A stretch of DNA of 62,213 nt, taken from assembly GCA_022578965.1 (NCBI GenBank), contig MU400737.1:1-62213 (forward strand), in the 5' to 3' direction. Positions 34,801-48,400 of the stretch are shown here, piece after piece (within the stretch, counting starts at the first letter, position 1; the number at the start of each line of letters is the position of its first letter). Made by a program: the position numbers and the translations under genes. The notes under the pieces were generated by a model. That model saw only the letters and a program-made list of their open reading frames with translations, was not told the DNA's origin and did not search any database. The DNA comes from Xylaria sp. FL1777. Its lineage: Eukaryota > Ascomycota > Sordariomycetes > Xylariales > Xylariaceae.

Positions 34801-37299
34801 TTATAGTATTATTAGCTAGCTATAATATTTTATATAAATAAAGGCTCCTTTAACTATTGTTTTTTACCATACTATAATACGCAGCAACTTCACTAAATGC
34901 TTTAGCTTTTACTACGTTTTTAACAAACGTATTTATATATATTTAAAACATTTAAGCAGCAGCTATAAAATTTTAATATATAGTTCTAGCAAATTTAAAG
35001 CTTTATTAATTATTATTAAAGCTTATTTAGTACTTATTTAGTGCTTTAGCTTGTACTAAGTTTTTAAAGAACGTTATTTTAAAAATTATAAAGCTGCCTT
35101 AATTTTTAGAATTAATAGTAAACCAAATTATAAGTAAACTATATATAATAATTAGCAATTATAATTAACCTTTAAAAATATTTTTTTATTTATAAAAGTA
35201 AAGCTATTTATACTTAATTAATCGGATATTTTTTAGTATAGTTTTAATATATAAATTGCTATAATATTTATAATAGCAAACAAAGCGCTTTTTAGCATTT
35301 AAATCTGCTAAGCTTAAAAAGCAGCATGCTTTTTAAATTATAGCTTATGCGTTTTATTTAACTAAAGCCTTTAAAATAAAAGTGCTGTTATTTTAAATTT
35401 TATTATTTATAAGTAAAAATAAAAAGAAAAAATCTGCTATATAGCAACTTTTATATTGCAAAAAATAACACTAAACTTAAACGTTTTAGCTAATGCTAAT
35501 ATTATAAGCATAAACGTTATTTTTAATAGCAAAAGCATTCTTATGCTCTTTTTCTTTATATAAAAAAAAATGCAAAAATGCCTTTAAGTAAAAATCTCTA
35601 TTAAAGCAGTTAGCAAAACTAATGTACTGCTATATTTTAAAATACTTTATATTATTAACTTTAGCAAAATCAACAATCTTTGCTATAAAATAAGCAATAT
35701 TAATACTATTTTTAAATAAAATAGCGCTATAAAAACCTATGCTTAACATAGTTTTTTTAATTTTTAAAATAGCGTTTTTATTAATATTAGTTCTTTAAAT
35801 ATCTTTATTTTTATTAAATACTACAAATATACTAAACTTTATTAAATTATTTTGTTTTATTAAGCTAAGCTACTATTGCTACTTAGTACTAAAAACATAT
35901 TAAAAGCTTTATAGTTGCTTAATTAGTATACTAAAAATAAAGTCTTAGTTAGTTATATAGTTTGCTTAAACAATATTAAGATTTTTTTTAGCAAAAATAC
36001 ATATTTTATTTATTAATAATAGTAATATATTATTAACTAAAAGATTAGCTAACACTGCATTATTAATAAAAATATCTATATATAATAAATTATTAACTTT
36101 TAATTAAGCTAAAGTATTTATAACTTATTAATAACGTATATATAGTAAATCCTTAGCATTTTATAGTTTAAGCCTTATAATATTTATTCAAAAAACTTAA
36201 ATAATATTACGTAAACTAAAAACTGCATAAAGCAAAGCAATAATAATACATAAAACATTTTGTTTTTAAACTATAATTTGTTTTTTTAATTAGCAATAAG
36301 CATTTGCTAGTTGTTTTTAATCTTTAGCATAAAACTTAATAATATATTCGTACAAAATATGCAAAAAAATCAATTGTTTTTTTATAAAACTAAAATAACG
36401 TAGCTTTTTAAAATATTAATAAAAATAGCCTATGTTAAAATAATTAGCTATAGCATACTTTAATATCTGCTTAGCGTTAATAAATCTAATGCAAAATAAG
36501 CATATTTATATAAGCTGCTCTTTAGTTTTTATAGTACATAAAAAATATAAGCAGCATTAAATAACCTTTGCGAAATTCTTGTTTTAGTTTAAATTAATAT
36601 TATTAATCCAGTTAATTTAACGCATTAAATCATTGCATAAATATTATTAGCAAATAACGCAAAAATTAAAAGAAAAATAAGTATTACTTATAGCATTTTA
36701 TACGCATTAAATAATTTTTGCTTAATAGTTAAATCAAACCAGTTTATACTAATTAAAACTAATACTAAATAATTTACAATATTTATACTTTTTTTTTGTA
36801 GCGTTTATATATTAAAGCAAAACTTTAGTTCTTTTATAAGCAACTTTAATAAAAAGTTATGCTATAAAATAATTATTATATAAAACTTTACAAAAAAATT
36901 GTTTTAGAATTAAACATACTAAGTCTTAATACTGTTTTACTTAGCATAATAATTGCTAATAATTTAAAGTTCCTTTAACTAATATTATTTTTTAAAGCAA
37001 AATAAAACATTATATAATAATAAAAAAGCAAGTTTAGCAATAAAAAAGTCAAAATTACATTAAACATTATTAATAAATTAAACAAAGAAAAACTTTTAGC
37101 TATAAAAAATAAAAATAGCGCAAAACGTATTTATTTTTGTAGTTTAAAACTTGCAAATAAAACAAATTTGTTTAATTAATTCTAAAAAATTAAATAATTA
37201 GTAAGCTGCACTATAGAATTAAAAGTATTTAAAGTCTGCTTTTTTATATTAATAATTTATATACTAGTAAATCTAAAGGCATTAAAAACTTATATTTTA
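31871..37299. other. AT-rich block without recognised genes
   Basis: T-rich plus strand suggests minus-strand coding origin, as in the neighbouring block. Minus-strand frames can be read around 34600-35350 only by ignoring many stops, so I do not call a gene. No repeat partner within the window was found. Confidence 0.3.
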
Positions 37300-37520
37300 A
37301 GTAAACTGTTGCAAAGGTGTTTTTATTTTAGGTGCTTTAAACCAGAATGGTCCTTGCGTTTGTACCTCTTTAGCTACACTACCTCTTTACCAATTATAAC
37401 TCTTTTTACCTTTTTTAACACAAACTTGGAATTTTAGTCTAAAGCAATTATGTCGATTTTTCTGCTTACGTCTTTATTTAAAAAACAATAAACCGTAATT
37501 TATTTATGCAGCAACTTTAA
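37300..37520. other. Less mutated island with a conserved 25-bp box
   Basis: C and G are visibly more frequent here (for example GAATGGTCCTTGCG and GTACCTCTTTAGC) than on either side, so RIP damage is lighter. 37323-37347 matches a 25-bp box found at the outer edge of both 3-kb inverted copies. No gene or RNA was recognised. Confidence 0.5.
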
Positions 37521-40259
37521 ATCTGTTTAAAGTTATACTTAATTAATTAATTATTGTATTTTGTATATAGTTATATTTTTTTTATATTTTTTTAACGCTT
37601 AGTTTTTGTTGCATTATATACTATGGATTTTTTAACCAAAATATTGTTTTTTTTATTATTGTTTCTTTTGTAATTATTTTGCTTGCTTGTATAGTTTATT
37701 ATATTAGCGTTTATGCTACTTTTTATATTTAAATTAATTAACTTTTTTAATATTACTTTTATTACTTTTGATTTTAAAAATAATTTTAATTATAAAAGCA
37801 ATAACTTAAACAAAAAATTTAATTTTATATGCTAGCAATAAGTTGTAATAAATATATAAAAGTACTAGTATTATAATTATAATTAAAGCTATAATTTTTG
37901 TTGGTTTTTAAAGAAATAGCTTTTATTATAAACTGCAATTAGTAATTAGTTAAAGCTATAAATGCGCAAAATAATTAACATATTAAAAAACCCCGAAATT
38001 TAATAGCGTTTTTAAAAAGCTAGTATTTAAATAAAATTTAAAAAAAATAATACAAGTTATAATATTGCTAACATTTTTACATTTTAAAACAAGCTTTTTA
38101 TTTTATTTAAACAATTAGCTTTTACTAAATTTAATTCTAAAGCATTTAAAGCTTTTAGTAAAAAGCTTTACTAAGTTAAAAATGTTTATAATATGCAATA
38201 AATTAAAAAGTTATTTTGTTTTTTTTAGTTTTAAATTTAAAACATATTTTTACGTTTTGTTGCTTTTTTTTTAAGTATTTTTATAAATTAGCAAACTAAG
38301 CATAAATTTTATAACGTAATTAAAGCTAATATGCTATTTTTTTATATTACTAAAGCATATATAATTATAGCTTTATTATTAAATATATATATACTTTTAA
38401 TAAGTAATTTCTTATAGTAATTTATTAGCATTTATTTTTATAGTAATAAAACATAAACTTAAATAATTAATACTTTTGCTTAATTTAAACTATATATTAG
38501 CTATAAGTTTGTTTTAAAACAGCTAAATAAAATAGCTAAACAAAGTTATATATATAATAATTAATTAGCTAATGTTTTAATATTTAAATTAATAAATATA
38601 TAGTTTAACTTAAAGCATATTATTTATAACTTAAATGTTATATTTATATATAATAATTTTAACTTTAAAAACAATATTTAAAATCTTAGCATAAGTTATA
38701 AAAATATTATGCAAAATTTAACTAACTGTTTTATAATTACTAGTTTAAACATACTTAGCTTATTTATATAGTTATAATAATATATTACTATTTTTTTTAA
38801 AAGAAAATAGCTTTTTTTTTATTTAATACTAACTTTAGCTTATATAAATAAAGCAACTAATTATTTATTAATTTATGCTGTTTGTTTTTTATTTAAATTA
38901 TTACATTTAAAAAAGTTTGCTTTATTTTTAAACATTGCATAACTATAAAATAACGTTAGCTATATTTTACAAACTTTTACTATTTATAAAAACAAAAAAA
39001 AAATATCTAAAATATATTAAGTTTATAATACTTTATTTTATACTATTTTAAATTATTAAAACTATAATAAATAACTTGCAATAATATATAAAAATCAAAA
39101 AATTATATTTTTTATTTAAGCTATAATAGCTGTTTAAATAAAAGCAAGCAATATATATAACTATAAATAATAAATGCTTTTTATACTAGCTTTTTTTTAT
39201 ATTGCGCTAAATTTTATTTAATTAATTTTTTGGATTTTTTAAGATCTTTTTATAAAATATAACGTATAATTTTTTAGCTGCAAGCAACATATTAAAAAAA
39301 ATAAGGTTTAATATTATTAAGCTTTACTATTATTATATAATAGGTTTTATGCTTATATTTTAGCATTTTTAATTTATAACTTAGTTAAATTTAATATATT
39401 ATTCTTTAATAAAGTTTAACTAAACTATATTTAAATAGCATTAAAAAGCATAAATTTTATATTATTTAAGCAAAAAATTGCAGCTTTATAGTTTTAATAG
39501 TTAAAATATGTAAGTTAAACAAAAAAATATACTTAAAATAAAAGCAAATTAATTAATATTAAGTTTTAAAGCTATTACTAATATATAAATATTATAAAAT
39601 ATTTACTTATAATAATTATAGCAGTTTAGCTTAGCAACTATAAAGTGCTACATTAAATTATTTTTTATTTTTTTATTTTTTTTTATAAAGAAAAGTTTAA
39701 TAATTATAAATTAAAAATGTTATATTTTGCTTAGTTATTTTATTCTAATGTTATAAAACTAAAACTTGCAACAAAAATACTGCAGTTAAGCTTTGTTTAG
39801 TATACTATAGCTAAAAACAAATAAAAAGCTATTAATTTAGCTTTAAAACATATTAATAATATTTTTGCAATTAATATAAAAAATAACAAAAACTTTACGC
39901 AAAATATTTTTGTTATATTTAATTAATTAGCTATTATAAGCTTTTATATTGCTTTAATTTATAGTAGTATAAAACAATTTTTTTAAATATATTAAAATAA
40001 GCAATATACTTTTTTTTTTATTAACTAAAATATTATTAAATATACTTACAAAATATATATTAATAGCAACATTAAAAAATGTACTAATAGCTATACTACA
40101 TTATATAATTTTTTTAATGCGCTAAATCTATTAATAAAAAAAAAGCAATAATTTGCTAATATTAAAATTAATAAGTTTAATATTAAAGTTGTTTAACTAA
40201 CTAAAGTTTTAATATAGCAAAATATACTAAGTTTAGCTAATAAAAATAAGCTATTTATT
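37521..40259. other. AT-rich block without recognised features
   Basis: Dense stops in all frames and no repeat recognised inside the window. It leads directly into the 3-kb repeat at 40260. Confidence 0.3.
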
Positions 40260-40370
40260 AAAAGTAATAAAAAATAACAGTTATATACTTTTGATTATAA
40301 AAAAGCAAAAAAAAAAAAAAGAAAAACTAAAGAATTATAGCTAAATATAAATTAACGCAAAGTATTATAT

Positions 40371-40589
40371 ATGTTTTATTTCTTTTGCTTTTTTTTTGGC
40401 TTTTTAGAACTACTATTTGCTAGTAATTTTTTATTGTGCTTTAGTAGTTTAAATTATATTAGTAAATTTATAGCTAGCAATATATTTATGTATATAAAAA
40501 AAGCATTTAAAAGTAATATAACTATAGTTAGTTTTACTAAAAACAATAAAACAAAAGTTATAATTACTACTAAGCGTAAAGCTAACTAG
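40371..40589 (+). pseudogene. 72-codon open frame shared by both 3-kb copies
   Basis: It reads MFYFFCFFFGFLELLFASNF onward, ending in KRKAN. The other copy has the same 72-codon frame at 61884-62102 on the minus strand, with 14 residue differences. Every base difference is a transition and most fall at codon positions one or two. That is decay without selection on this frame. It is listed because it is duplicated, but I doubt it is a gene. Confidence 0.2.
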
Positions 40590-43268
40590 CTTAATTATAT
40601 ATTAAGCGTTTAATAAATATTTAATTGCTGCTTTATTTATATTTTTAGTGTTAATTTTAAAGTTAAACAAAGTATATTTTTAATAGCATTTTTAATTTGT
40701 GCTTTATTTATAAAATGCTTAGCATGCTTATTAACAGCATACTAATACATTATAAAAAGCTTAGCATATAAAATATAGCTATATTTTTTTTATTTATTTT
40801 ATTTAAATATTTTTATAGTATTATAAACTAAAGAAAACATAGTATTTATATTAATTATTTTATTAAATATAGCAGTAATATACTATTAAACTTTTTTTAG
40901 CATAAAATATTCTGTTATACTATTAATAGTAAAGTTTAGGTATTAATATAAGTTTATAGAGTGTTTTATGCAAAATTTTTAAAGCTTTTGCTATAAAAAC
41001 TAAAAAATAGTTCCTTTTTAAAGCGTAAATTGCTAGCGTATTTTTAATAGTAACTTTAATAGTTAGCTAAAGTTATAATAATATAAGTTATAGCATATTT
41101 TTTATTGTATATTTTTTTGCTTTTTAATATTTTTATTATTTAGTTGCTATAAAAACTATAAAGCATATTTTTTAAAGCATTTTGCATTTATAAACTTATA
41201 TATGCTTAGTTAAATAGCTTATAGCTTGTTTTTAAACTTTAGTTTAGCTTTAGTTTATTTAATAAGCTTAATTAGCTTAAACTATTTTAGTTTAAAGTTA
41301 ATTATTAAACTATTTTTATTTTTAAGCTTATTAGTTATAATTAATTAGTAGTTTAATAGTATAAACTATATATAGCTAAACATTAAGCTTTTTAACGTAC
41401 TATTGTTTATATTTGTTATAAAGCATAAATTACTTTAATTGTTTTTTAGTAGCTTTTTTTTATGCTTTAGTTTAAAAAGCTTAATTTTTTATGGTTTTAG
41501 TAAATTGAAATACTAATAAAAAGCAAAAAAAAATACTATTTTTTATATTATACTATTTTAAACAGCTTAGCTAAACTTTTATAATAGGTTTAAAAAGTTT
41601 TTAAAAGCAATAAAACTAAACTAAACAATATATATTATGTTATAAATATTTATTTTTATTTTAAAAGCTATAATAATAAGCATAATTTAATAAAAAAAGT
41701 TTAGCTTTATAAACTTGTTATATAACTACTATTAGTTATTAAAATATATATTTATATTATATTTTTAAATAAAGCACTTTATTTTAATTAAAATAAACTT
41801 TAACTTTTAAAGCTATATTATTAAAAAATAACGCGTAGTAATAAGCTTTTTTTTGCTATTTATAAAAACAATAGTTTTAAAGATTAAATATGCTATACTG
41901 CGCTATGTTCTGCTAATTAAAAAACTTAATCGCTAGTAATTTTTTATAATAGTACTTTTTTTTATAAAATAAATAATAAAAAATATATTAAGCTAATTAA
42001 CTAAAATATAAACAAATTGCAGTTTTTTTAAACAAGTATTTTGCTGTTAAAATCTAGCTTTAAGCAATATAAACTTTTAAGCGTTTAAGCTTAATATAGC
42101 AATATAGCTAAACTATAGTATATTTTATAAAACTAATGCTTTTATATAATATATATTAAAGTATGTAATCTAGAAATCTTTTTATTAATAAACTATATAA
42201 AGCTTATTAATAGCTATAAACGTAATTTTTTAGTTAAATAAGAAGTTATAAAACAAGTTAATAAAATGTTTTTAAATAGCTTATTTAAGCTTAAAAATAA
42301 TATATATAAAACGTTTTAAAGCTAACTTAGCTTATATAGTATTATTTTATTAAACAGTAAAAACATACTTTTATAACTATTTATGTAATATTAATTAACT
42401 TTTATTATATTATTTATTATTAATAATAAACAAATGTTAAAAATTTAAGCAATTAAGTTAAACTAGTTATATTTTAATTGTTTTAATAAGCATAACTATA
42501 AAGTTATTATATTTTATATAATAACTAAAACAGTTTATAATATAATGCTTTTTTTATAACTAGTTTAAACTACTAATATAGTATTATTATAATAAAATAT
42601 TATATGCTAAATTAATTTAATTTGTTTAGCTTTAAGCTTAAGCTTATATAATTTGTTAAATTAATAATAATTTAAAATAGCATTAGTAATAGCTTATATA
42701 AAGTTATATTTTAATATGTATTATTAGTTATGTTTTAATTGCAGTAAAATATGCTACATAAAATACTAAATATAATTGCTAAATAAATGCTTTAATATTG
42801 CATTATTAGCTAGTTTATTTAGTTTGCTAAGTTTTTTAATAAATTCTAAGAGTTTTAAAGCTATTAGTTTTTTTAAAAAGCAACTATTAATTAAGCTAAA
42901 GCTAAAATTGTTAAAAGTTTGCAGTTTTATAATAAAGTAAAAAAATAATACTAGTTAATAAATTAATAAATAAAGCTTAACTTTTAACTATTTAAGCTTA
43001 AAATATTATAACATAATAAAGTATTTTAATTATAAAGTTAGCGCTAAATATAAGCATTATTATAAAAAGCCTTAAGCAATATTATAATTGTTTTTTTTTA
43101 AGTTTTGTTAGCAAATAATCTATAGGTATAAGTAGTATATATACGTGTGCAAAGTGAACCCTAGCTTAAAAATCAACAAAAATGCTTTAAACTAAAATAT
43201 ATAAAACGCAGGCTTTAAACTTATAGATATATTTGCACAGGCCCTTAAAAAGGGTAAATTATGGCTTG

Positions 43269-43301
43269 CAGCAAGCGTAGCTTGCTGTTCTATGTTTCTA
43301 G
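43269..43301 (+). repeat. Terminal hairpin plus CTAG at the end of the left 3-kb copy
   Basis: CAGCAAGC and GCTTGCTG pair perfectly around GTA (43269-43287). Ten bases later comes CTAG, followed by T. A stem of this size, 10-12 bases before CTRR with T next, is the textbook 3' end of a Helitron. Confidence 0.6.
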
Positions 43302-43320
43302 TTTAAGGCACTTAAGATAA

Positions 43321-43899
43321 AGGTGTTTATAGATTATTATGTTATAATAAGTTATTAAACCAAAAAAAGTCCAAAGTTTAAACAACAAAAATATTGCAAC
43401 TAATTCTTTAGCGAGGCATTATATTAGTTATATAAGTAATAATTAAGTTAATATTATATAATAAAAAAAAAAACAGTTATATATTAATTACTTTTGTTAA
43501 AAATTAAATATAGTATAGATTATCTTTATATAGCATTTTTATAGTATTTATCACCTATAAAAAATACGCTAAGTTTAATAGTGCTAATACTTTAATTTAA
43601 AATAGCTATAGTATAATATTAAACCAGGTTTAAAAATGCAATAGCTATTTAAATCATGTTTAAATAGTTAAGCTATAAAATCTTAGTATTTAAGAAATAA
43701 ACTTAAAAGTAAACAATGTTTAGATTTAAACAAAAAAACATTTATTAGCGTAGTTTTAAATTCTTTTAGAAAACCTAGTTTAATTTATAGCTTTATATGC
43801 TTTTATATTTAAAATAATTCATTAGCTATTTATTGCTTTATAAAACCCTTTATATTATAATAATAATTTGTATTACTTAAACAAACAGCTTATTAGCTA
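43321..43899. other. AT-rich spacer right of the left 3-kb copy
   Basis: Moderately mutated sequence with no motif recognised. It is the start of the 15.8-kb spacer between the inverted copies. Confidence 0.3.
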
Positions 43900-44610
43900 T
43901 GCTAGTAGCTATTTAGTAAAACTTTATATAAGTGGAAACTTTCTTTGGGGCAAAAACCACCCGTATATACAAAGTATGCAACAGTTTTGCTATAGATCTT
44001 ATTAATTTGCCGCCTTTTTTATATAATACTTCGCTTTTAAATCTTATACACTAAGTTAGCAGCACTTTTGCCTTGCAATGCAGAAGTAAAAGAATTAGCG
44101 CGCTAACAAAAGAGTTTTTTGTTAATTAGTAGTAAAAGCGCCTTTTTGCTAGCTTTAAGTTCTGCAAGCTATAAACAACACAATATTAAGTGGATTTTAA
44201 GCATTATACAGCGTTATATTCTTTATAAATTGCTTAGCGCTAAGCAGTAAGCTTTAAGTTTTAATTACGCTAAAAATACGGGCTATTTGCTATATAAAAG
44301 AACTAGTGCTTATGTAGCGTTAGCAGCAAAAGCTAAGGCCGCCCGTTTTTATAGTAGCTAGTACACTAGGTTAATTACTTATGTTGCTGCACTAGCAAAA
44401 AAGCAAAGTTCCTGAACTTTTAGCTTAGCTATTTAACTCTTAATTTTTATGCCTTTAGTGCAGCAAGCATGCAATTTAAACTAAGCTAAAAGCAAACCAA
44501 CTTTTGCTCTAAAGCAAAGCAACTGTAAACCAGGCAAAACTTAAACCTATAACTTCAAAAAAAGTAGCTAAGCATATACCACTGCGCTACTAGGCCCCCT
44601 TTATATTATA
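43900..44610. other. Less mutated island of about 0.7 kb
   Basis: Retains many C and G bases (CTTTGGGGCAAAAACCACCC, GGCCGCCCG, AGGCCCCC) that are nearly absent elsewhere. RIP hits long duplicated DNA, so this may be single-copy or too short to be recognised as a duplicate. A plus frame can be followed by reading TAG/TAA as Gln, but stops occur as often as chance predicts. The right end holds a tRNA-like sequence. Confidence 0.5.
44527..44596 (-). tRNA. Degenerate tRNA gene or tRNA-derived SINE head
   Basis: On the minus strand TAGCGCAGTGGT (44578-44589) matches the RNA polymerase III A box. GGTTTAAGTTT (44537-44547) matches a RIP-altered B box, 42 bases downstream, as in tRNA genes. GGCCTAG (44590-44596) and CTGGTTT (44527-44533) pair at six of seven acceptor positions if G-T pairs are allowed. 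The D arm (GCGC/ATGC) and T arm fold once C-to-T and G-to-A changes are allowed. The anticodon arm does not fold well and its loop is all T, so no isotype is given. It could be a pseudogene or the head of a SINE running to lower coordinates. Confidence 0.4.
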
Positions 44611-45330
44611 TAGTAATATAAAGCATAAATGCATAAAAATAAATAAGTTTTAATAAAACCATACTTTAACTTTTTTTAAACATAAAGCAACATTTATGTT
44701 TTTTTAACTTTACTATTAAAGTATTTAATATAAAATATATAACTATTTAATAATATTTAAACAATAGTAATTATCTATTTAAACCTTTTAAAATACTAGC
44801 TAAATAAAATTATTTATATTAATATAGTTAATTATATAACTAATTAACTATTGCTTAATTAAGTATAATATTTTATATAATTTCATTACTAATAATATAT
44901 AAACAAAATAACCCTTAAAGCCATTTAATTAAACCTTATACCCTCTTTATGTCTTAATTGTTATTATAGCTTTTAAAGGCCTAACTTTAGTTATAAAAAA
45001 AGCTTAAAAAGTAAAACCATTTATAACCCTTAATGCAGATTTTCTAACCTAAATACTAAAATTAATCTAGTTTTAACTTATTGTTTTTTTAAACCTAAAA
45101 TTTACCGGATATACTTTTAGTATTATAATAATATATGCTAATATTAATCTTGTGCCTAAAATTCCTAAAAATAACATAATTAATAAATTACATTTAATAT
45201 AGCGCAGTTTTATAGCTTTTAGATCTTTTAAATTAAAAAAATAAAAAACAATAAAAAAGTGCCAATTTATTTTTAAATAATAAGTAAGTAATAAGAAATT
45301 TAACGCTTTCTGTTTTATTGTTATAATAAA

Positions 45331-45457
45331 ACTACAAAATAACATGCGTTACTAAATATAAAACTATAAAATAGCACGCATTACTAAATAAAATAAAGCC
45401 ATAAAATAGCACATACTACTAGGTATAAAATCATAATATAACATATGCTAATAATGC
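45331..45457. repeat. 32-35-bp minisatellite, four units
   Basis: Units at 45331, 45363, 45398 and 45430 share ATAAAATAGCACGCATTACT with transition differences. A stray unit lies at about 45588-45609. GCTTTCTGTTTTATT precedes both the array (45305) and the stray unit (about 45505), so a larger segment was probably duplicated. A 90-codon minus frame at 45073-45345 overlaps the edge and is not supported as a gene. Confidence 0.75.
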
Positions 45458-48400
45458 TTAATGTTTATAGTTAAATCTTCTAAAAAAAAAAAAAAAAAAT
45501 TAATGCTTTCTGTTTTATTATTTTAACATACTTATATATTACTAGTACTTAATTTAATGTTTAAAGGTTAATTCTTTAATAAAATAATACTATAAAATAG
45601 CACGCGTTATTTATATATTATGTTTGCAGTTAAATCTTAATTATATATTATATAATACTAAATCTATAAGTCTTAGTAAAAAAAAAGTTCTAAAGTTTAT
45701 AAACTTATAAAAGCTATTATAATATATCTTTATATAATAATGAATTTTACTAATAGTTTGATTTGTTTACCTTATATAAGCTTTTTAAATAATAATAACA
45801 TAAGTATTATTGCTTTGTTTTATTTCTTTTTGTTTTTTTTTTGTTTATTTTTGTTAGTTTTATTTTAAGTTATAGTTTTTACCCTTTAAGTCGGTTACTT
45901 TTTATATAATTATATTATAGCATTTATAAGTATTTATTGCTTAACTATATTTTTAAAAGTAGCTTAATACTATATAACTAATTTTATAAATCTATATAAA
46001 GTATTTTTAAAATAATTAATTAAGCTAATAACTAATAAACTAAACTATTATAAAGCTTTATTAATATATGCAGTAATTCTAACACTTAATAATAAATTAA
46101 ACCTAGTTAAAAATGTTTATTTAATTTAAAACTAAAACATTATAAGTAGCTTAATAATAGCTAATGCCTTAGCTTTATAAAAAATAAAATATTATGCATA
46201 ATTAGCATTTTTACTATAGTTTATACTTTAATTTTTTTTTAGCTGCTTAAAAATCTAAAAAAGTAGTTTAATATCTCTTTACCAAAGTTCATAAAATATT
46301 ATATTAAAGTTATAGCCCTTAAATTTTCTTAAAATCTATAAAACTAGTTTTATTAGTTTATTTGCTAAACTTTTAGCTCTATACTTAATATATTATGCTT
46401 AGCAGTTTTAAAGTATAATTTTCAATATGCTTTCATTTTTTTAACGAATATTATATGCGTATATATATATATATATATTTATATTAAATAGCTTTTCTAA
46501 AAATAATTATACTACATAATAGTTTCTTTATTGCCTTTTTTATACTTCTTATTATAGCTTTTATTTTTTTTTATTAAATATTTTAAACTTTATTATAGAT
46601 TTAAAAGCATAAATTTAATGCAACTAATCTTTTCTTTTTATAAGTTATAACTATGTTTTATTATCTTTTTTATTTTTTATAATAATAAGCCGGTTTAATA
46701 ATATAACTTATAATATATAAAACTATCCGAACACAAAATATAATATAAAACTTAAGTTTACTAGCTATTTAAAAACAATTATTAGTTAATATAATGCTTT
46801 AGTATATAATACTATTTCTGTTTAATTAAGTATATACTAACGTAAAATAACTATAATAAATAGCTTAATATATTATAATGCGTTTTTTTTTGCTTATATT
46901 AACTTTTGTTTTAAACAAATTACCTTAAAACTAATAAAAACACTATATTAGTAAATAATATCCTAGATTATTTAGAAATTTCTATAAAACTTAATATATT
47001 TATTTCTAGTATTAAATAAAACAATTTAAATTAGCATTAGCCTTTTATAGCAACTATAACTAATATTATAAATTATATATATATTTAACTTACTTAAAAA
47101 TAAAAACAAAAAGCATTAATTTTTTTTTTATTTGTTTTTTATAGTATAACTTAAGAACTAAAAGTCTAGTTTTTGCTTTTATAGTTGTTATTATTTTAAC
47201 TAAAGTTAACAAAAAACAATAAGTACTAACGTTAGCTTTAATTTATATGTTTAGCTTAATATAACATATTACTAAAAAAGTACTTAGTAATATAATTTAC
47301 TATTAATACATTAATACAATAAATATTATTAATTTTACTAATTATAATAAAAAGAACTCAAATATTAAAAATATAAACTTAATAACTTTTATTACTAGTA
47401 AAAATAAAAAAAACTCTATATTTTATATTATAGCTAATATAATTAAGTTTGCTAGCACTAAAAAGCTAAGTTTGCTATTTATAGCTAGTTTATTATTATT
47501 ATATTGCTAAAAACATATTTAAAAACAATTAGCATTTATTATAGCATTAAAGCATACTAATACAACTATAACTACTATTAAAAAAAACATAGCTAACTTA
47601 GAAACTAAAACCTTGTTTTATACCCCTTAAATTGCAAAATCTATTAATAAAAGCTTATTTACTATTTAGTTGCTTACTATACTAATACTTCTTAAGCACT
47701 TTATTTCTAAAAACAAAAATATAATTAATGCTAAAACTAAAAGTATTTTTTATATACTTTTTAATTAAAGCTTTATTAAAACAATAATATTAATAATAAA
47801 CGCTTTAAATATAATGCTATTTTTTAATATTACTAATATAAATACTTTAGCATTTTTAATTTAGTTTATTAATTTAAAAATAACTAATAAAAATAATATT
47901 AACCTTAATTTAGCTTTAAATAAAAATAATAACAATAAAACTATTGCTTTTATGCATAATTTTTATAAAAAGGCTTATATAACTAATAAAAGTACAGAAA
48001 ATAATATGTTGCTTATAATTATATGTTGCTTAAAACGCAGTATTTTAAAAGCCTATAAAAAAAAAGCAATAGTTAAAAAGAAAAAATAATGAATTTTTTT
48101 ATTATATTTTAGCATAAATTAATAAATGTTTTTTTTTTAAGCTATAAGTTCTGTTTTTTGCTTATTAAGTTATATTAAAAAAAATTATAAAATCTTATTA
48201 TATATTATTATTATAGCTATATTACTACTTACTTTATATAATATAATACTACTATTTACTTTTAACTTTGCTTTTGCTTACATTTACTTATATTTAGCTA
48301 TATTTGCACTAGTATATTTAACTTTTTACATAAATTCTAAAACTATTCTTAAAATATATTTTATTATATATTTATTAAATTAACAAAGCTAAATTATTAT

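Larger units (their letters stand above)
40260..43320 (-). mobile_element. 3-kb repeat, left copy of a large inverted pair
   Basis: Collinear with the reverse complement of 59154-62213 over the whole visible length; differences are mostly C/T and G/A. The right end carries a hairpin (43269-43287), TTCTATGTTT and CTAG (43298-43301), then the 25-bp box (43296-43320). The left limit is unknown because the other copy leaves the window. Minus-strand frames give legible pieces such as NTLAIYALKRNYFLVFIAKA and INSITEYFMLKKV at about 40860-41050, but stop density is high and no family was recognised. Confidence 0.7.

Noticed and set aside
37340..37430. tRNA-like sequence on the minus strand (TAGCTAAAGAGG ... 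GGTTTAAAGC)
   Set aside because: Box spacing is about ten bases too short and no arms fold.
40900..41040. Possible Ty1/Copia reverse transcriptase motif (HKTLYKLILIPKLYY) on the minus strand
   Set aside because: The resemblance to the ALYGL...LWY region is short, the frame breaks at once, and a different frame of the same bases is longer and cleaner.
43931..44610. Apparent plus-strand protein if TAG/TAA are read as Gln
   Set aside because: Stops are as frequent as expected by chance, and RIP abolishes TGA anyway, so a Gln-rich readthrough can be made in almost any frame.
45073..45345. 90-codon minus-strand frame
   Set aside because: Length is within chance for this composition, it runs into a minisatellite, and no motif is visible. 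It could be a small remnant but cannot be supported.
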